Shown: positions 28,063-37,080, counted from the stretch's first letter. The stretch is DNA of 64,000 bases from OCS116 sp051531935 (GCA_051531935.1 JAOPTR010000002.1:372001-436000), one strand, 5' to 3'. Notes: generated by a model from the sequence alone, not told the origin. Numbers and translations: made by a program.

Positions 28063-28089
28063 GTTATTCTTAATTTGTTGAATTTATAG

Positions 28090-28117
28090 GGCACCTCTTT
28101 AGGTGCCTTATTTTTTT
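28090..28117 (+). terminator. Intrinsic terminator after rpmG
   Basis: GGCACCT / AGGTGCC stem with a 4-base CTTT loop followed by TTATTTTTTT, 28 bases after the rpmG stop. Confidence 0.92.
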
Positions 28118-28131
28118 GCCCATTTTTCTCA

Positions 28132-28188
28132 ACACACAAATATGAGTGATTCTTTCTGCTCTCAGAAAGAATCTTCGAATCGGTGTGT
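28132..28188. repeat. Nested inverted repeat downstream of rpmG
   Basis: A perfect 11-bp stem GATTCTTTCTG / CAGAAAGAATC with a CTCT loop (28148-28173) is enclosed by ACACAC (28132-28137) and GTGTGT (28183-28188). There is no T-run on either side, so it is not a standard terminator. It lies just beyond the 3' end of the candidate sRNA on the minus strand and could be a cruciform, an RNA stability element or part of a longer transcript. Confidence 0.55.
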
Positions 28189-28206
28189 AATTTTAGGAAA
28201 AAAGAC

Positions 28207-28327
28207 AAAAAAAGAGGTCGGTCAAGAATAATATCATCGAGGAGGCCACTCTAACTATTCTACGACCGACCGACCTACGAACCCAGGAGATGCGGCGGAC
28301 CTGAGCACACCGTAGGAATCTGTCAAT
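28207..28327 (-). ncRNA. Candidate structured small RNA of about 120 nt
   Basis: Read on the minus strand, this region has two stem-loops. The 5' one (28316 to 28274) has outer stem CCTACG/CGTAGG and inner stem CAGG/CCTG with a 12-base C-rich loop. The 3' one is a long hairpin: GGTCGGTC (28271-28264) pairs with GACCGACC (28223-28216), and inside it AGAATAGT pairs with ATTATTCT, leaving an apical loop containing GGCCTCCTCG. It is followed directly by TCTTTTTTT, an intrinsic terminator. The CCTCCTC loop resembles the anti-Shine-Dalgarno loops of alphaproteobacterial sRNAs. No family is recognised. The rest of the 28063-28547 gap beyond the promoter (28364-28547) shows nothing. Confidence 0.5.
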
Positions 28328-28333
28328 AACAAT

Positions 28334-28363
28334 ATATTAACATCGCGTTAATATTTGTATCAA
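28334..28363 (-). promoter_or_regulatory. Candidate promoter and operator of the 28207-28327 sRNA
   Basis: On the minus strand TTGATA (28363-28358) and TAATAT (28339-28334) are separated by 18 bases, placing the start near 28327. An 8-bp inverted repeat ATATTAAC / GTTAATAT (28334-28354) covers the -10 and most of the spacer and could be an operator. Confidence 0.35.
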
Positions 28364-28547
28364 TTTTTACGTATTTTGTATGATAATGATTCAAATAGCA
28401 AATAAAACATGTAATTATGGTTAATGCTTGTGTATGATTTCGTTTAGAAAACAGTATACGATACTAATTTTTCCAAATTTGGTCATTTGCTAAGATAAAA
28501 ATAATTTAGCATAGCATATTCCTACTGTAAACTTAAAAGGGTTCAAA

Positions 28548-29294
28548 ATGAGTAATTTAATTACCACACAAATTATTGATAGACTTCTGCATATACAATT
28601 CAATCGTCCCGAAAAGATGAATGCTATAACATCGGGTATGTATGAATCACTAAATGAAGCATTTGAAACCGCTTCAAACAACCCACAAGTTCAAGCGGTA
28701 CTCATTAGCTCAACCAGTGAACATTTCACGTCTGGGAATGATTTGGCAGATTTTTTAACGCAAACAAAAGATCTAGAACAATCATCTGTGATAAAATTCA
28801 TTTACAAACTCGCAAATTTCAAAAAACCGCTTATTGCAGCCGTTAGAGGCAATGCTATCGGAATAGGCACAACGTTACTACTTCACTGCGATTTGGTGTA
28901 TGCAGCCCCCTGCGCAGTCTTTGCAACCCCATTTACCAAATTAGGTTTGGTGCCAGAAGCTGGCTCTTCATATTTACTACCCAAATTGATTGGTGAAACC
29001 AAAGCTGCAAAAATGCTCCTATTAGGTGCGCCAATGAAGGCTGCTGAGGCAGAAGTAGCTGGTTTAATAACAGAAGTGTACGAAAATGATGATTTTGATG
29101 CTTACGCTTTAGGTATGGCACAAAAATTAGCAAACTTGCCACACCAAGCTATACTTAGTAGTAAAGCATTGATTGACCAAAATAAACAACCGCTCTTGGA
29201 TAGAATGAAGGCAGAGGTTGAGCAATTTTCATATATGTTAGCTCAGGATGAATTTAAAGGCATTGCAAAAGCATTCCTAAATAAAAACAACTGA
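28548..29294 (+). CDS. Enoyl-CoA hydratase/isomerase family protein
   Basis: The 248-residue crotonase-fold protein has the start of the fold in LLHIQFNRPEKMNAI, the oxyanion-hole segments HFTSGNDLADF and AVRGNAIGIGTTLL, and the active-site Glu in LVPEAGSSYLLPKLIG. The single conserved Glu position and the SGNDL motif fit the delta3-delta2-enoyl-CoA isomerase/hydratase (ECI2-like) branch. It probably acts in fatty-acid oxidation. It is a single gene ending in a terminator; the substrate is inferred from family only. Confidence 0.88.
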   Translation: MSNLITTQIIDRLLHIQFNRPEKMNAITSGMYESLNEAFETASNNPQVQAVLISSTSEHFTSGNDLADFLTQTKDLEQSSVIKFIYKLANFKKPLIAAVRGNAIGIGTTLLLHCDLVYAAPCAVFATPFTKLGLVPEAGSSYLLPKLIGETKAAKMLLLGAPMKAAEAEVAGLITEVYENDDFDAYALGMAQKLANLPHQAILSSKALIDQNKQPLLDRMKAEVEQFSYMLAQDEFKGIAKAFLNKNN

Positions 29295-29311
29295 CCTGAA
29301 CCTTAAACACC

Positions 29312-29349
29312 AAATTAAAAGGCCAGACAATTAGCTGACCTTTTAATTT
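29312..29349. terminator. Bidirectional terminator between crotonase and DUF2853 genes
   Basis: AAATTAAAAGG-C-CAG pairs with CTG-A-CCTTTTAATTT around an 8-base loop, with one C/A mismatch. It lies between two convergent genes and has A- and T-runs on both sides. Confidence 0.8.
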
Positions 29350-29382
29350 ATTAGATTATGTTATTATTATAAATATTTGATT

Positions 29383-29724
29383 TTATTTATAAATATCTTC
29401 CTTACTAAAATGCTTTACGAGCAGGTAGTAAAATACAGCACGGTATTTGTTGCGGTTAGATTTACCATAGGTTTCAACAGTTTTTGTAATTGCAGCATCC
29501 AAATCGTCACCATCAGCAAGACCTAGTTTCTTAATTAAGAAGTTATTTTTAACTGTGTCTAATTCTGCCTGGTCACCGCCAGATACGGTAGATGCATCCG
29601 AGTTGTATATTGCGGGGCCACAGCCGATGGTCACTTTAGTTAGCAATTCCATATCGGCGGTTACACCACATTTTTCTTTTAAGTCTTCAGCGTATTTTGC
29701 AATTAAATCGTCTCTTTTTCCCAT
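29383..29724 (-). CDS. DUF2853 family protein
   Basis: The 113-residue cytoplasmic protein starts MGKRDDLIAKYAEDLKEKCG. The ATG at 29724 is chosen over a longer frame because a GGAGG lies 8 bases before it. The TIGCGPAIYNSDASTVSGGD segment and YGKSNRNKYRAVFYYLLVKHF are diagnostic of DUF2853, a small helical family common in alphaproteobacteria and Bacteroidetes with no assigned function. It is followed by the shared terminator at 29312-29349 and preceded by the MATE gene stop 75 bases upstream. Confidence 0.85.
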   Translation of the reverse strand: MGKRDDLIAKYAEDLKEKCGVTADMELLTKVTIGCGPAIYNSDASTVSGGDQAELDTVKNNFLIKKLGLADGDDLDAAITKTVETYGKSNRNKYRAVFYYLLVKHFSKEDIYK

Positions 29725-29799
29725 AATAAATCCTCCAAATTTAAACAATAACAACCTAAACTTGCAATAGAATTGGGGTATTTGCAACTAATTTTGCGA

Positions 29800-31185
29800 T
29801 TAAGCCTGTTTTATACTTTTAGCCAAATTTAGTTTTTCTCGCATAATGAAACGTATAGAAAGAATAACGGCAACCAATGCTAAACCAGCGGCCAATCCAA
29901 TCCAAACACCAACACCGCGCATCTCAAATTTAAATGCGAGTAAGTATGCAATGGGCAATCCGAATATCCAATAGCCAAATATTGCTACATACATTGGAAC
30001 TTTTGTATCACTCAGCCCCCTTAATGCCGCAGCACTCACTACCTGCACACCGTCAACCAGTTGGAAAATTCCTGCTATCACCAAATAGGATACTGCAAAT
30101 CCAATTGCTCTTTGGTTGGTCGCTAAGTTTTGATCGAGGAATAAATGTACAAATATATCTGGGATAAAGATAAACAAAGAACATGTAAGTACCATCACCA
30201 AAAAAGCCAAAATGATAGAAACCCAGCCCGCATAAAAAATACCGTCTTTATCACCTTTACCATAAGCAATTCCAACCCTTACGGTGGTCGCCATGCTTAA
30301 CCCAAATGGAATCATGAATGTTATTGATGTGATTTGTAATGCAACGGCATGGGCGGCTGTCTCCTCACCTGATAATAAACCAAACATAAAATAGGCTGCG
30401 CTAAATAGACCAACTTCGGCCATAACTGTAAAACCGATTGGAGTGCCCACACGCATAATTTCTATAAATTTGGGCCAATCGGGGCGCCAAAATCTTACAA
30501 ATAATTCGTAATGCTTATAGCTTTTTTTCATCACAATATAGATAATCAACAGAATTGTAGATACATATTGCACAATACTTGTTGCAATACCCGCTCCCTC
30601 AAGCTCAAGCTTTGGCGCACCCCAATTGCCAAACATAAGTGCGTAATTTCCAACTAGATTTAAAAAGAAACCCAATATTGTAATCAGTAAAATTATTTTA
30701 GTATCGTTATGCCCAGATAAAAACGAGCGAAAAGCGACTAAAACCAGTATGGGAAAAATTGACCAGCTCGCATACTTCAAATATCCATTAGACAATTTTA
30801 TGGCATTAGGCTCCTGCCCCAACAAGCTAAAAACAATTTCAGATTGATATAAGAACGTCAAAAGAATAAATGATAGCAATATCGCCACCCAGATACCTTG
30901 GCGTAACGAACGCCGCACTTCGGTTTCATTTTTTGCGCCAATGGCTTGAGCTACCAATGGTGCTACAGCGCCCACAACCCCCATACCAAAAACTAAAAAT
31001 GTGAAATAGTATGATGAAGCAGTTCCGCCAGCAGCTAAATATTCAGGGCCAAGCCAGCCCATCATAACAACATCGGTTGCGCTAAGTGAGGTGTGCAGCA
31101 ATTGCGTTAAAACTAATGGCCATGCCAACTTAAAAGTTGCGGCTAGTTCCGCTATCCATAATTGTTTTTTTGTCTTAACACCCAT
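29800..31185 (-). CDS. MATE family efflux transporter (NorM-like)
   Basis: The 461-residue protein has twelve membrane segments in two six-helix halves and the MATE signature WPLVLTQLLHTSLSATDVVMMGWLG near the N-terminus; the second half has GFTVMAEVGLFSAAYFMFG and QVVSAAALRGLSDTKVPM. MATE proteins export cationic drugs or metabolites using sodium or proton gradients. The start MGVKTKKQ at 31185 is preferred; a longer frame to 31320 has no family similarity and would overlap the divergent oxidase gene. Confidence 0.92.
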   Translation of the reverse strand: MGVKTKKQLWIAELAATFKLAWPLVLTQLLHTSLSATDVVMMGWLGPEYLAAGGTASSYYFTFLVFGMGVVGAVAPLVAQAIGAKNETEVRRSLRQGIWVAILLSFILLTFLYQSEIVFSLLGQEPNAIKLSNGYLKYASWSIFPILVLVAFRSFLSGHNDTKIILLITILGFFLNLVGNYALMFGNWGAPKLELEGAGIATSIVQYVSTILLIIYIVMKKSYKHYELFVRFWRPDWPKFIEIMRVGTPIGFTVMAEVGLFSAAYFMFGLLSGEETAAHAVALQITSITFMIPFGLSMATTVRVGIAYGKGDKDGIFYAGWVSIILAFLVMVLTCSLFIFIPDIFVHLFLDQNLATNQRAIGFAVSYLVIAGIFQLVDGVQVVSAAALRGLSDTKVPMYVAIFGYWIFGLPIAYLLAFKFEMRGVGVWIGLAAGLALVAVILSIRFIMREKLNLAKSIKQA

Positions 31186-31302
31186 ATTTAGGTCTCGCTT
31201 ATTCTGTAATGTAAAATCAGAAGATAAGCATAAGGAAATGCTTGTCAATTTAATAAGATTGATGAATAGTCGGTAAATTGCAAATACAATGTGGAAATTC
31301 AA

Positions 31303-32610
31303 ATGCCTACAAGACCCCAAAATGACAATGGCTGCGGCTGGTTAAACACCCTAAGTAAAAGACATAAAACTGCTTCTCTAGACCATGACATTACAACTAA
31401 ATATCTAGTGATTGGAGCCGGTTATTCAGGGCTTTCTGCAGCTTGTACATTGGCCGAAAACCTACCTAACGAACAAATCATCCTTATTGATGCAAATGGA
31501 GCAGGCGAAGGGGCAAGCGCGCGAAATTCAGGGTATTTGGTGGATAGTACGCTGAATGATGGCCATTTATCTGATACGGGTTTAAAGGCTTATAAACAAA
31601 AATACGAGCTGAATAAAAAGGCGGCAGATAATTTAAAACAAGCAGTCACACGCTTTAATATTGATTGCGATTGGAATGAATGCGGAAAATATTACGCATC
31701 TTCTGACTTTAAGAATGAAGAAAAGTTACAAAATTTCATAAGTTTATTAGACAATATGAACTTAAAGAATCAATTTATTGAACAACCCGAATTGCCTTCC
31801 CATCTTGGTACTGACTTCTATAAAATGGCGGTGAAGATATTTAGCGGTGCAATGATACAGCCTGCAGCCCTCGCCCGTGGTTTAATTGATAACCTACCTG
31901 ATAATGTACAATTGTTCGAAGATACGGCTGTGCAGAAAATTAGACATGGTCGGCCGCATCAAATAACTTGCCCAAATGCCACCATTACTGCAGAAAATGT
32001 CATCGTTGCGGTAAATGGTTTTATGCCTAGCTTGGGCATTAAAAAGCAACGGGCATTCCCGCTTTTGCTTACAGCAAGCCTTACTAGACCATTGAGTGAG
32101 TATGAACAAAAACAACTCGGAAACCTACCCGAATGGGGTGTTTTATCAGCGAATCATATGGGCGCAACATTGCGCTATACCGCAGATCATCGCTTCATGA
32201 TTCGCAATACAGTCGAAGTGTCAAAAAGCTTGAATCTATCACAAGATCAAATCAACAAACGCAAAGCCAAACATTTAGCAGGGTTAAAAGCGCGTTTTGC
32301 GTTTTTACCTGACGATATAATCGAACATTCTTGGGCTGGAATCACCTGTATCAGCGGTAATAATGCAAATATTTTCGATGAAATTGACGATAGGTTTTGG
32401 ACAATCGGCTGCTATAACGGCGGCGGCATTGGCCTCGCCCACCTCTTTGGGCATGAGGTTGCGTTGCAAGTTTTAAATAAACCAAGTGATATCAGTAATT
32501 TAATTCAAAGCAGACCCAAACCAAATTGGTTGCCGCCGCAACCATTTTTAAACTGGGGCGTGAAAATTAAACTTGCGAATGACAAACTGAAGGCAACACA
32601 TGAAGTGTAG
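31303..32610 (+). CDS. FAD-dependent oxidoreductase (DAO family)
   Basis: The 435-residue flavoprotein of the D-amino-acid oxidase/PuuB-like family has dinucleotide motif KYLVIGAGYSGLSAACTLAE (about 35-54), the adenine-binding IILIDANGAGEGASARNSGY, a middle substrate-binding domain, and the C-terminal flavin loop NGGGIGLAHLFGHEVA. Relatives oxidise amino acids, sarcosine or gamma-glutamylputrescine; the substrate is not clear. The ATG at 31303 (GGAA ribosome site) is preferred to a GTG at 31291. It is divergent from the MATE gene and stands apart from the signalling gene downstream. Confidence 0.85.
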   Translation: MPTRPQNDNGCGWLNTLSKRHKTASLDHDITTKYLVIGAGYSGLSAACTLAENLPNEQIILIDANGAGEGASARNSGYLVDSTLNDGHLSDTGLKAYKQKYELNKKAADNLKQAVTRFNIDCDWNECGKYYASSDFKNEEKLQNFISLLDNMNLKNQFIEQPELPSHLGTDFYKMAVKIFSGAMIQPAALARGLIDNLPDNVQLFEDTAVQKIRHGRPHQITCPNATITAENVIVAVNGFMPSLGIKKQRAFPLLLTASLTRPLSEYEQKQLGNLPEWGVLSANHMGATLRYTADHRFMIRNTVEVSKSLNLSQDQINKRKAKHLAGLKARFAFLPDDIIEHSWAGITCISGNNANIFDEIDDRFWTIGCYNGGGIGLAHLFGHEVALQVLNKPSDISNLIQSRPKPNWLPPQPFLNWGVKIKLANDKLKATHEV

Positions 32611-32724
32611 GAACCTCGCCTCGAAATAAATCAAATTTTATCAATCATTTTAAGCCGATATAAACCATATGTTAAGCCTAAGGTATTAATTATAAAGGTA
32701 ACTATTCACTCCTTTCGGCGGCAA

Positions 32725-35556
32725 ATGATACAAAAAGTATTAAAACGAAAATTACTACCTGCATTGCTACTTTCGGCGAGCTTGATTGTTGCGGCTTTTG
32801 TTGGTGATATTTCGGGGTGGGATCAGCAAGCTAATATTCACAAATTTAAACAATTCACATCTCCAGCTTCACAAGAAATAGTGATCATTGAAATTGATGA
32901 CGCGAGTATCAATCATTTTGAATCTTGGCCATGGCCTCGTAGTCGGTTTGCTGAGTTTCTCTATAAAGTAGAGCAAGCTAAACCCAAACTGGTCGCATTT
33001 GATCTAGATTTCAACTCCAAAACCAACCTATTAGATGATCAAATTTTTAGTGACGCTCTTAAAAGCGTATCCTTTCCTGTTGTATTATCTTCGTCTTCTC
33101 GGATATCCCGCAATGTTAATAATTTTCAGATGTTGCAGACCAAAGAAGTATTGCCGATAGAGGCACTTGCTAAATATTCATTGCTAGCAAATACAAATGT
33201 AATTATGGAAAAAACGGGTATGGTGATTAAATATCCAACCCGCGGCATTAATAATAGGCCTACCATTGGAGCTTTGCTTGCAAATAATTTAAATACCCCT
33301 CAACTGCCAGTTCAATTAGATTTCTCAATTGACCCGCTTTCCATTCCTTTTATTCCGTTTAAAGAAATAGCGACTGATGAATTTGATTTTGAAGAGATTC
33401 GCGGTAAGATATTGCTCGTAGGTTCTACTTCGATGGAGTTGAGTGACATGTATACGCTGCCAAAACATGGCAGATTGCCGAGTGTTTTTATTCATGCGCT
33501 TGGTTTTGAAACACTTATTGCTGATGAATTATTTTCAACTTTACCGCATTTATTTATGCTGCTTTTGGCATTAACGCTATTTATCACCTTGGCATTTTCG
33601 GCTGACGACAAAAGGCTAACCCTCGCACTGGGTGGTAATCTGGTCATCGCAAGCATCATATATGCAACTAGTATGCTGTTGCACCGTTACGCAATGTTAA
33701 TGCTACCTGTTACATTATTATATTTGGCAATTTTGTTTTCGACCATATTGCAAATTTTCCAAAATATAAAATATCGTACTTATATTTTGTTCAAAGAAAC
33801 TAACCGTAATAATTACAATAAAGCTCTGGTAAACCAAGTGATAAGAGAGAGTGCCAACGGCATTATTATTACCAACTTGGCGGGAGAAATTTTGGTTGCA
33901 AACCGCAAGGCACGACAGTTGTTTTCAATGGATCGTCAAACGGTTATAAACCAACAAAGTGTTTTTGACTTTATTCCGAGTAGCCAAAAACAATTTGAAA
34001 AAGTTAGTACACAAAACATTTCTGATAAATCAAAATTGGAATTTATGGTCGAGGAAATCACCAATAAATCGGGTGAGAACTTTACAATTGAAATGCTGCT
34101 TAACAAAACCAGCTTTGTACAGTATTTTGATAATCATAAATTTGTATTTGGTGGCAATAAACCCAAATCCCATGAAATTTATAGTTTTACAATAAGTGAC
34201 ATTACTGAAAAAGTTAAAATCATTGCCGAAAAAACTCATTCTGAGAATGCCCTGATCAACCTCAAAAATAATGACCAACTAACACAATTACCCAACAGAG
34301 TGAGCTTCAATAAGGTACTGGAACTGTTATATTCCAATACTCATATTAAAAAAACCAGTTTGGTGATGTTGATTAACTTGGACAGCATAAAGGAAATAAA
34401 CGACATATATGGTGCCGAAGTCGGTGATGATTCAATTTACCAAATAGCTCAAAAATTAAAGCGTTTGGTACGTAAACAAGGCCTTATAGCACGCTTTTCG
34501 GATAAAGTTTTCGGTGTTATTTATAACGATGTTAATGTTAATGACGAAGCGATTTACACTGATTTAATTCGCCAGATATATGCAGTTTTTTCTCAGCCTC
34601 TTCATTTAAACGGGCAAAGTGTTTTAATGGAAGCGTCTATGGGCATTGTTTTTGCACCAAAACATGGCGATACACCTGATATGCTCATCAACAATGCCAC
34701 TCAGGCCCTCGACTATTCCAAATCCTCTGAGGATCTGGACTGGTTTATTTATGAAGAGGATCTTGCAAATAAGCTGCGTATGAAGCGTGAAATTAGGTCT
34801 GATTTGCAACGTGCAATTAAAAACCAAGAGTTCATCCTTTATTATCAAGCGCAACACGATATTCGCACAAATGCACTTATTGGATATGAAGCATTAATCC
34901 GCTGGGAAGACCCATATAAGGGATTGCGCTTTCCTGATGAATTCATCCCTGTTGCAGAAGAATTTGGCCTGATTGCAGAGATTGGTGAATTGGTTCTTAA
35001 TATCGGTTGCCATGATGCAGTCGATTGGCCCGGTAAGCAAACCGTTGCAATAAACGTATCGCCAGTTCAGTTTAAAAATGCAGATATGGTCGCATTATGT
35101 GAAAAATACATTGCACAATCTGGGCTACCTGCCGAACGGCTAGAACTTGAGATTACCGAGAGCATGATGATGGATGATGTCGGTAATGTAATTGATACGC
35201 TGTCTCGCCTTCAAAAACTTGGTGTAAAAATCGCTATGGATGATTTCGGCACAGGCTATTCTAGCTTGCAATATTTGACCGAGCTGCCATTTGATAAGAT
35301 TAAAATAGACCGTAGTTTTACTATGAATATTGGTAAATCCAAACAAGCCGATGCTCTTATTTCTACCATAGTGGCTCTTGGTCACTCACTGGATAAATTG
35401 GTTCTTGCCGAAGGCATAGAAACCGAGGAAATGATCATTCTGCTTAAAGCAGCAGGCTGCCAAATTGGACAAGGCTACCACTATAGTCGCCCAATGCCTG
35501 CAAAAGATGTGCGTGCCCAGCAAGCTAAGATTGAAAAACAAAAAAAATCAGCCTAA
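32725..35556 (+). CDS. CHASE2-PAS-GGDEF(degenerate)-EAL signalling protein
   Basis: The 943-residue membrane c-di-GMP protein has one N-terminal membrane helix (about 12-28), a periplasmic CHASE2 domain (30-270; WPWPRSRFAEFL and GKILLVGSTS), three membrane helices (275-345), a PAS domain (about 370-490), a GGDEF domain and a C-terminal EAL domain. The GGDEF signature is replaced by SDKVF (592-596), so cyclase activity is not expected. The EAL site is intact: EALIRW from Glu722, ELEITES, Asp839-Asp840 in MDDFGTGYSS, KIDRSF and LAEGIE. It should act as a phosphodiesterase controlled by an unknown periplasmic signal, the dead GGDEF perhaps binding GTP. Confidence 0.92.
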   Translation: MIQKVLKRKLLPALLLSASLIVAAFVGDISGWDQQANIHKFKQFTSPASQEIVIIEIDDASINHFESWPWPRSRFAEFLYKVEQAKPKLVAFDLDFNSKTNLLDDQIFSDALKSVSFPVVLSSSSRISRNVNNFQMLQTKEVLPIEALAKYSLLANTNVIMEKTGMVIKYPTRGINNRPTIGALLANNLNTPQLPVQLDFSIDPLSIPFIPFKEIATDEFDFEEIRGKILLVGSTSMELSDMYTLPKHGRLPSVFIHALGFETLIADELFSTLPHLFMLLLALTLFITLAFSADDKRLTLALGGNLVIASIIYATSMLLHRYAMLMLPVTLLYLAILFSTILQIFQNIKYRTYILFKETNRNNYNKALVNQVIRESANGIIITNLAGEILVANRKARQLFSMDRQTVINQQSVFDFIPSSQKQFEKVSTQNISDKSKLEFMVEEITNKSGENFTIEMLLNKTSFVQYFDNHKFVFGGNKPKSHEIYSFTISDITEKVKIIAEKTHSENALINLKNNDQLTQLPNRVSFNKVLELLYSNTHIKKTSLVMLINLDSIKEINDIYGAEVGDDSIYQIAQKLKRLVRKQGLIARFSDKVFGVIYNDVNVNDEAIYTDLIRQIYAVFSQPLHLNGQSVLMEASMGIVFAPKHGDTPDMLINNATQALDYSKSSEDLDWFIYEEDLANKLRMKREIRSDLQRAIKNQEFILYYQAQHDIRTNALIGYEALIRWEDPYKGLRFPDEFIPVAEEFGLIAEIGELVLNIGCHDAVDWPGKQTVAINVSPVQFKNADMVALCEKYIAQSGLPAERLELEITESMMMDDVGNVIDTLSRLQKLGVKIAMDDFGTGYSSLQYLTELPFDKIKIDRSFTMNIGKSKQADALISTIVALGHSLDKLVLAEGIETEEMIILLKAAGCQIGQGYHYSRPMPAKDVRAQQAKIEKQKKSA

Positions 35557-35592
35557 ATTCAAATTTTATAATTCTGTTTAAGGGAATCTATT

Positions 35593-36738
35593 ATGTTGAA
35601 TCAGGAACAAATACTAAGCGCTAGCCACTTTCGCCAACAGTTGCATAGATTTCCTGAAATCTCTGGAGAAGAAGTCCAGACAGCTAAAATGGTTCTGGAT
35701 TTTTTAAAACCATATAAACCTGATCATTTATTCACAGAGTTAAGCGGCAACGCCATTGCTGCTGTTTATGACGGTGATGAAGCTGGTACCACCATTTTAT
35801 TTCGCTGCGAGCTTGATGCCCTGCCTATTTTTGAAACTTCAAATGTTGAATATAAATCTGAATATACCAATAAAGCCCATTCCTGCGGCCATGATGGGCA
35901 TATGGCGATAGTTGCGTCACTTGCTATACAACTGCATGAGCAAAGACCCAAATCTGGTAGGGTCATATTACTATTCCAACCGGCTGAAGAGACTGGCAAA
36001 GGTGCAAAGCCACTCGTTGAGGCATTAAAACTGAACAAATTGATACCTGAATATAGTTTTTCACTTCACAATATGCCACAAGTGCCTCTGCATGAAGTGG
36101 CGATAAAAAACGGCTCTTTCAACTGTGCATCCGTTGGTATGAAAATAGAATTGTTCGGTAAAACCTCACATGCATCGCACCCAGAAAATGGCATTAGTCC
36201 AGTGGAGGCAGTGTGCGAAATCTTAGCCGAAGTTAAAAACATCAATCAAGAATATAAGAAAGAAGATGCATTCTGCTTGATTTCTATTAATCACGCTTCG
36301 TTAGGAGAAGAAGCGTTTGGCATTACCGCGGGTGAAGCCAATATAATGCTTACATTACGTTCGGAAAGCGATAATCTAATGCTCAAAATGAAAAATCAAC
36401 TCGATGTTTTTGTGCAGAAAACTAGCCGTAAACATAATTTGGGTCATGATTATAGCTTAGATGAGCCATTTGAGGCGTCGATTAATAATGAGGAAGCGGC
36501 TGACAAAATACGCCTAGCCTGTACAAATGAAAAAGTTACATTGAATGAATTGCAATCGACTTGGCGTGCATCTGAAGACTTTGGACAATTCGGGAATATA
36601 AGCAAATCGGCTATGTTTCAATTAGGCTCAGGTGTTGATCAGCCATATTTACACAATCCAGATTTTAATTTTCAAGATGAAATTATTGAGACGGGACACA
36701 ACATCTTCTACCGTCTCATTACCAATATATTGAATTAA
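35593..36738 (+). CDS. M20 family amidohydrolase (HipO/AbgB-like)
   Basis: The 381-residue zinc amidohydrolase starts with HFRQQLHRFPEISGEE and has the metal motif HSCGHDGHMA (about 96-105), the catalytic FQPAEETGKGA segment, a dimerisation domain with GKTSHASHPENGISPVEA, and the distal metal residues in EDFGQFG near the end. Relatives remove acyl groups from amino acids or peptides (hippurate, N-acetyl-diaminopimelate, indole-acetyl conjugates). It lies 37 bases after the EAL gene and its stop overlaps the convergent XRE gene by 4 bases. Confidence 0.9.
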   Translation: MLNQEQILSASHFRQQLHRFPEISGEEVQTAKMVLDFLKPYKPDHLFTELSGNAIAAVYDGDEAGTTILFRCELDALPIFETSNVEYKSEYTNKAHSCGHDGHMAIVASLAIQLHEQRPKSGRVILLFQPAEETGKGAKPLVEALKLNKLIPEYSFSLHNMPQVPLHEVAIKNGSFNCASVGMKIELFGKTSHASHPENGISPVEAVCEILAEVKNINQEYKKEDAFCLISINHASLGEEAFGITAGEANIMLTLRSESDNLMLKMKNQLDVFVQKTSRKHNLGHDYSLDEPFEASINNEEAADKIRLACTNEKVTLNELQSTWRASEDFGQFGNISKSAMFQLGSGVDQPYLHNPDFNFQDEIIETGHNIFYRLITNILN

Positions 36739-37067
36739 TCTTCTTCATCTTCGGGGTGTGGAAAAATCTCATTATAAATATCAATAAGACCAACTTGTTC
36801 CATGCTTGTTTCCATCTCTAGCTTACGCAAAAATGAAATTCTTCTAATGTCTCTTTTTTGTACGGGGTGGCCGAGTGCTTTACCGATAATTTCCAATTTC
36901 GGCAATGGCACTAAAGCGCCACGTTCTAGTTGCAAATATTGTTTTTCGGTCATCCTAAGTTTTTTACCGATATCACGAGGACCAAGCCCTAAATGATCGC
37001 GCAAGCGCCATATGTTTTTTCCCAAAACAATTTCATGTTCAAAGGGTGTACGTTTTGCTTTTTTCAT
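36735..37067 (-). CDS. XRE-family helix-turn-helix protein
   Basis: The 110-residue protein begins MKKAKRTPFEHEIVLGKNIW, placing the start at 37067; a longer frame to 37106 would overlap slyX. A Cro/CI-type helix-turn-helix spans about 12-65 (LRDHLGLGPRDIGKKLRMTE, then QYLQLERGALVP), and the C-terminus is acidic (IFPHPEDEED). It probably binds DNA but the target is unknown. It follows slyX by 13 bases and may be its operon partner. Confidence 0.8.
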   Translation of the reverse strand: MKKAKRTPFEHEIVLGKNIWRLRDHLGLGPRDIGKKLRMTEKQYLQLERGALVPLPKLEIIGKALGHPVQKRDIRRISFLRKLEMETSMEQVGLIDIYNEIFPHPEDEED

Positions 37068-37080
37068 AATAATCTCGGTA

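Noticed and set aside
27954..28208. Minus-strand open frame of 84 codons over rpmG and its terminator
   Set aside because: It is antisense to rpmG, crosses a terminator and a palindrome, and has no family resemblance.
28142..28231. 29-codon plus-strand frame that could be a leader peptide
   Set aside because: It runs through the palindrome, has no ribosome site, and no regulated gene follows; structure on the minus strand explains the region better.
28207..28327. Identification of the candidate sRNA as SRP RNA, 6S RNA or tmRNA
   Set aside because: None of the hallmark sequences (GGAAG tetraloop region, 6S open bubble, tRNA-like ends) is present.
28334..28354. Plus-strand terminator formed by ATATTAAC/GTTAATAT
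   Set aside because: The stem is almost all A-T and no plus-strand gene ends nearby; it fits better as a promoter-overlapping operator.
29800..31320. Longer MATE form from 31320
   Set aside because: The extra 45 residues have no transporter similarity and would overlap the divergent oxidase start.
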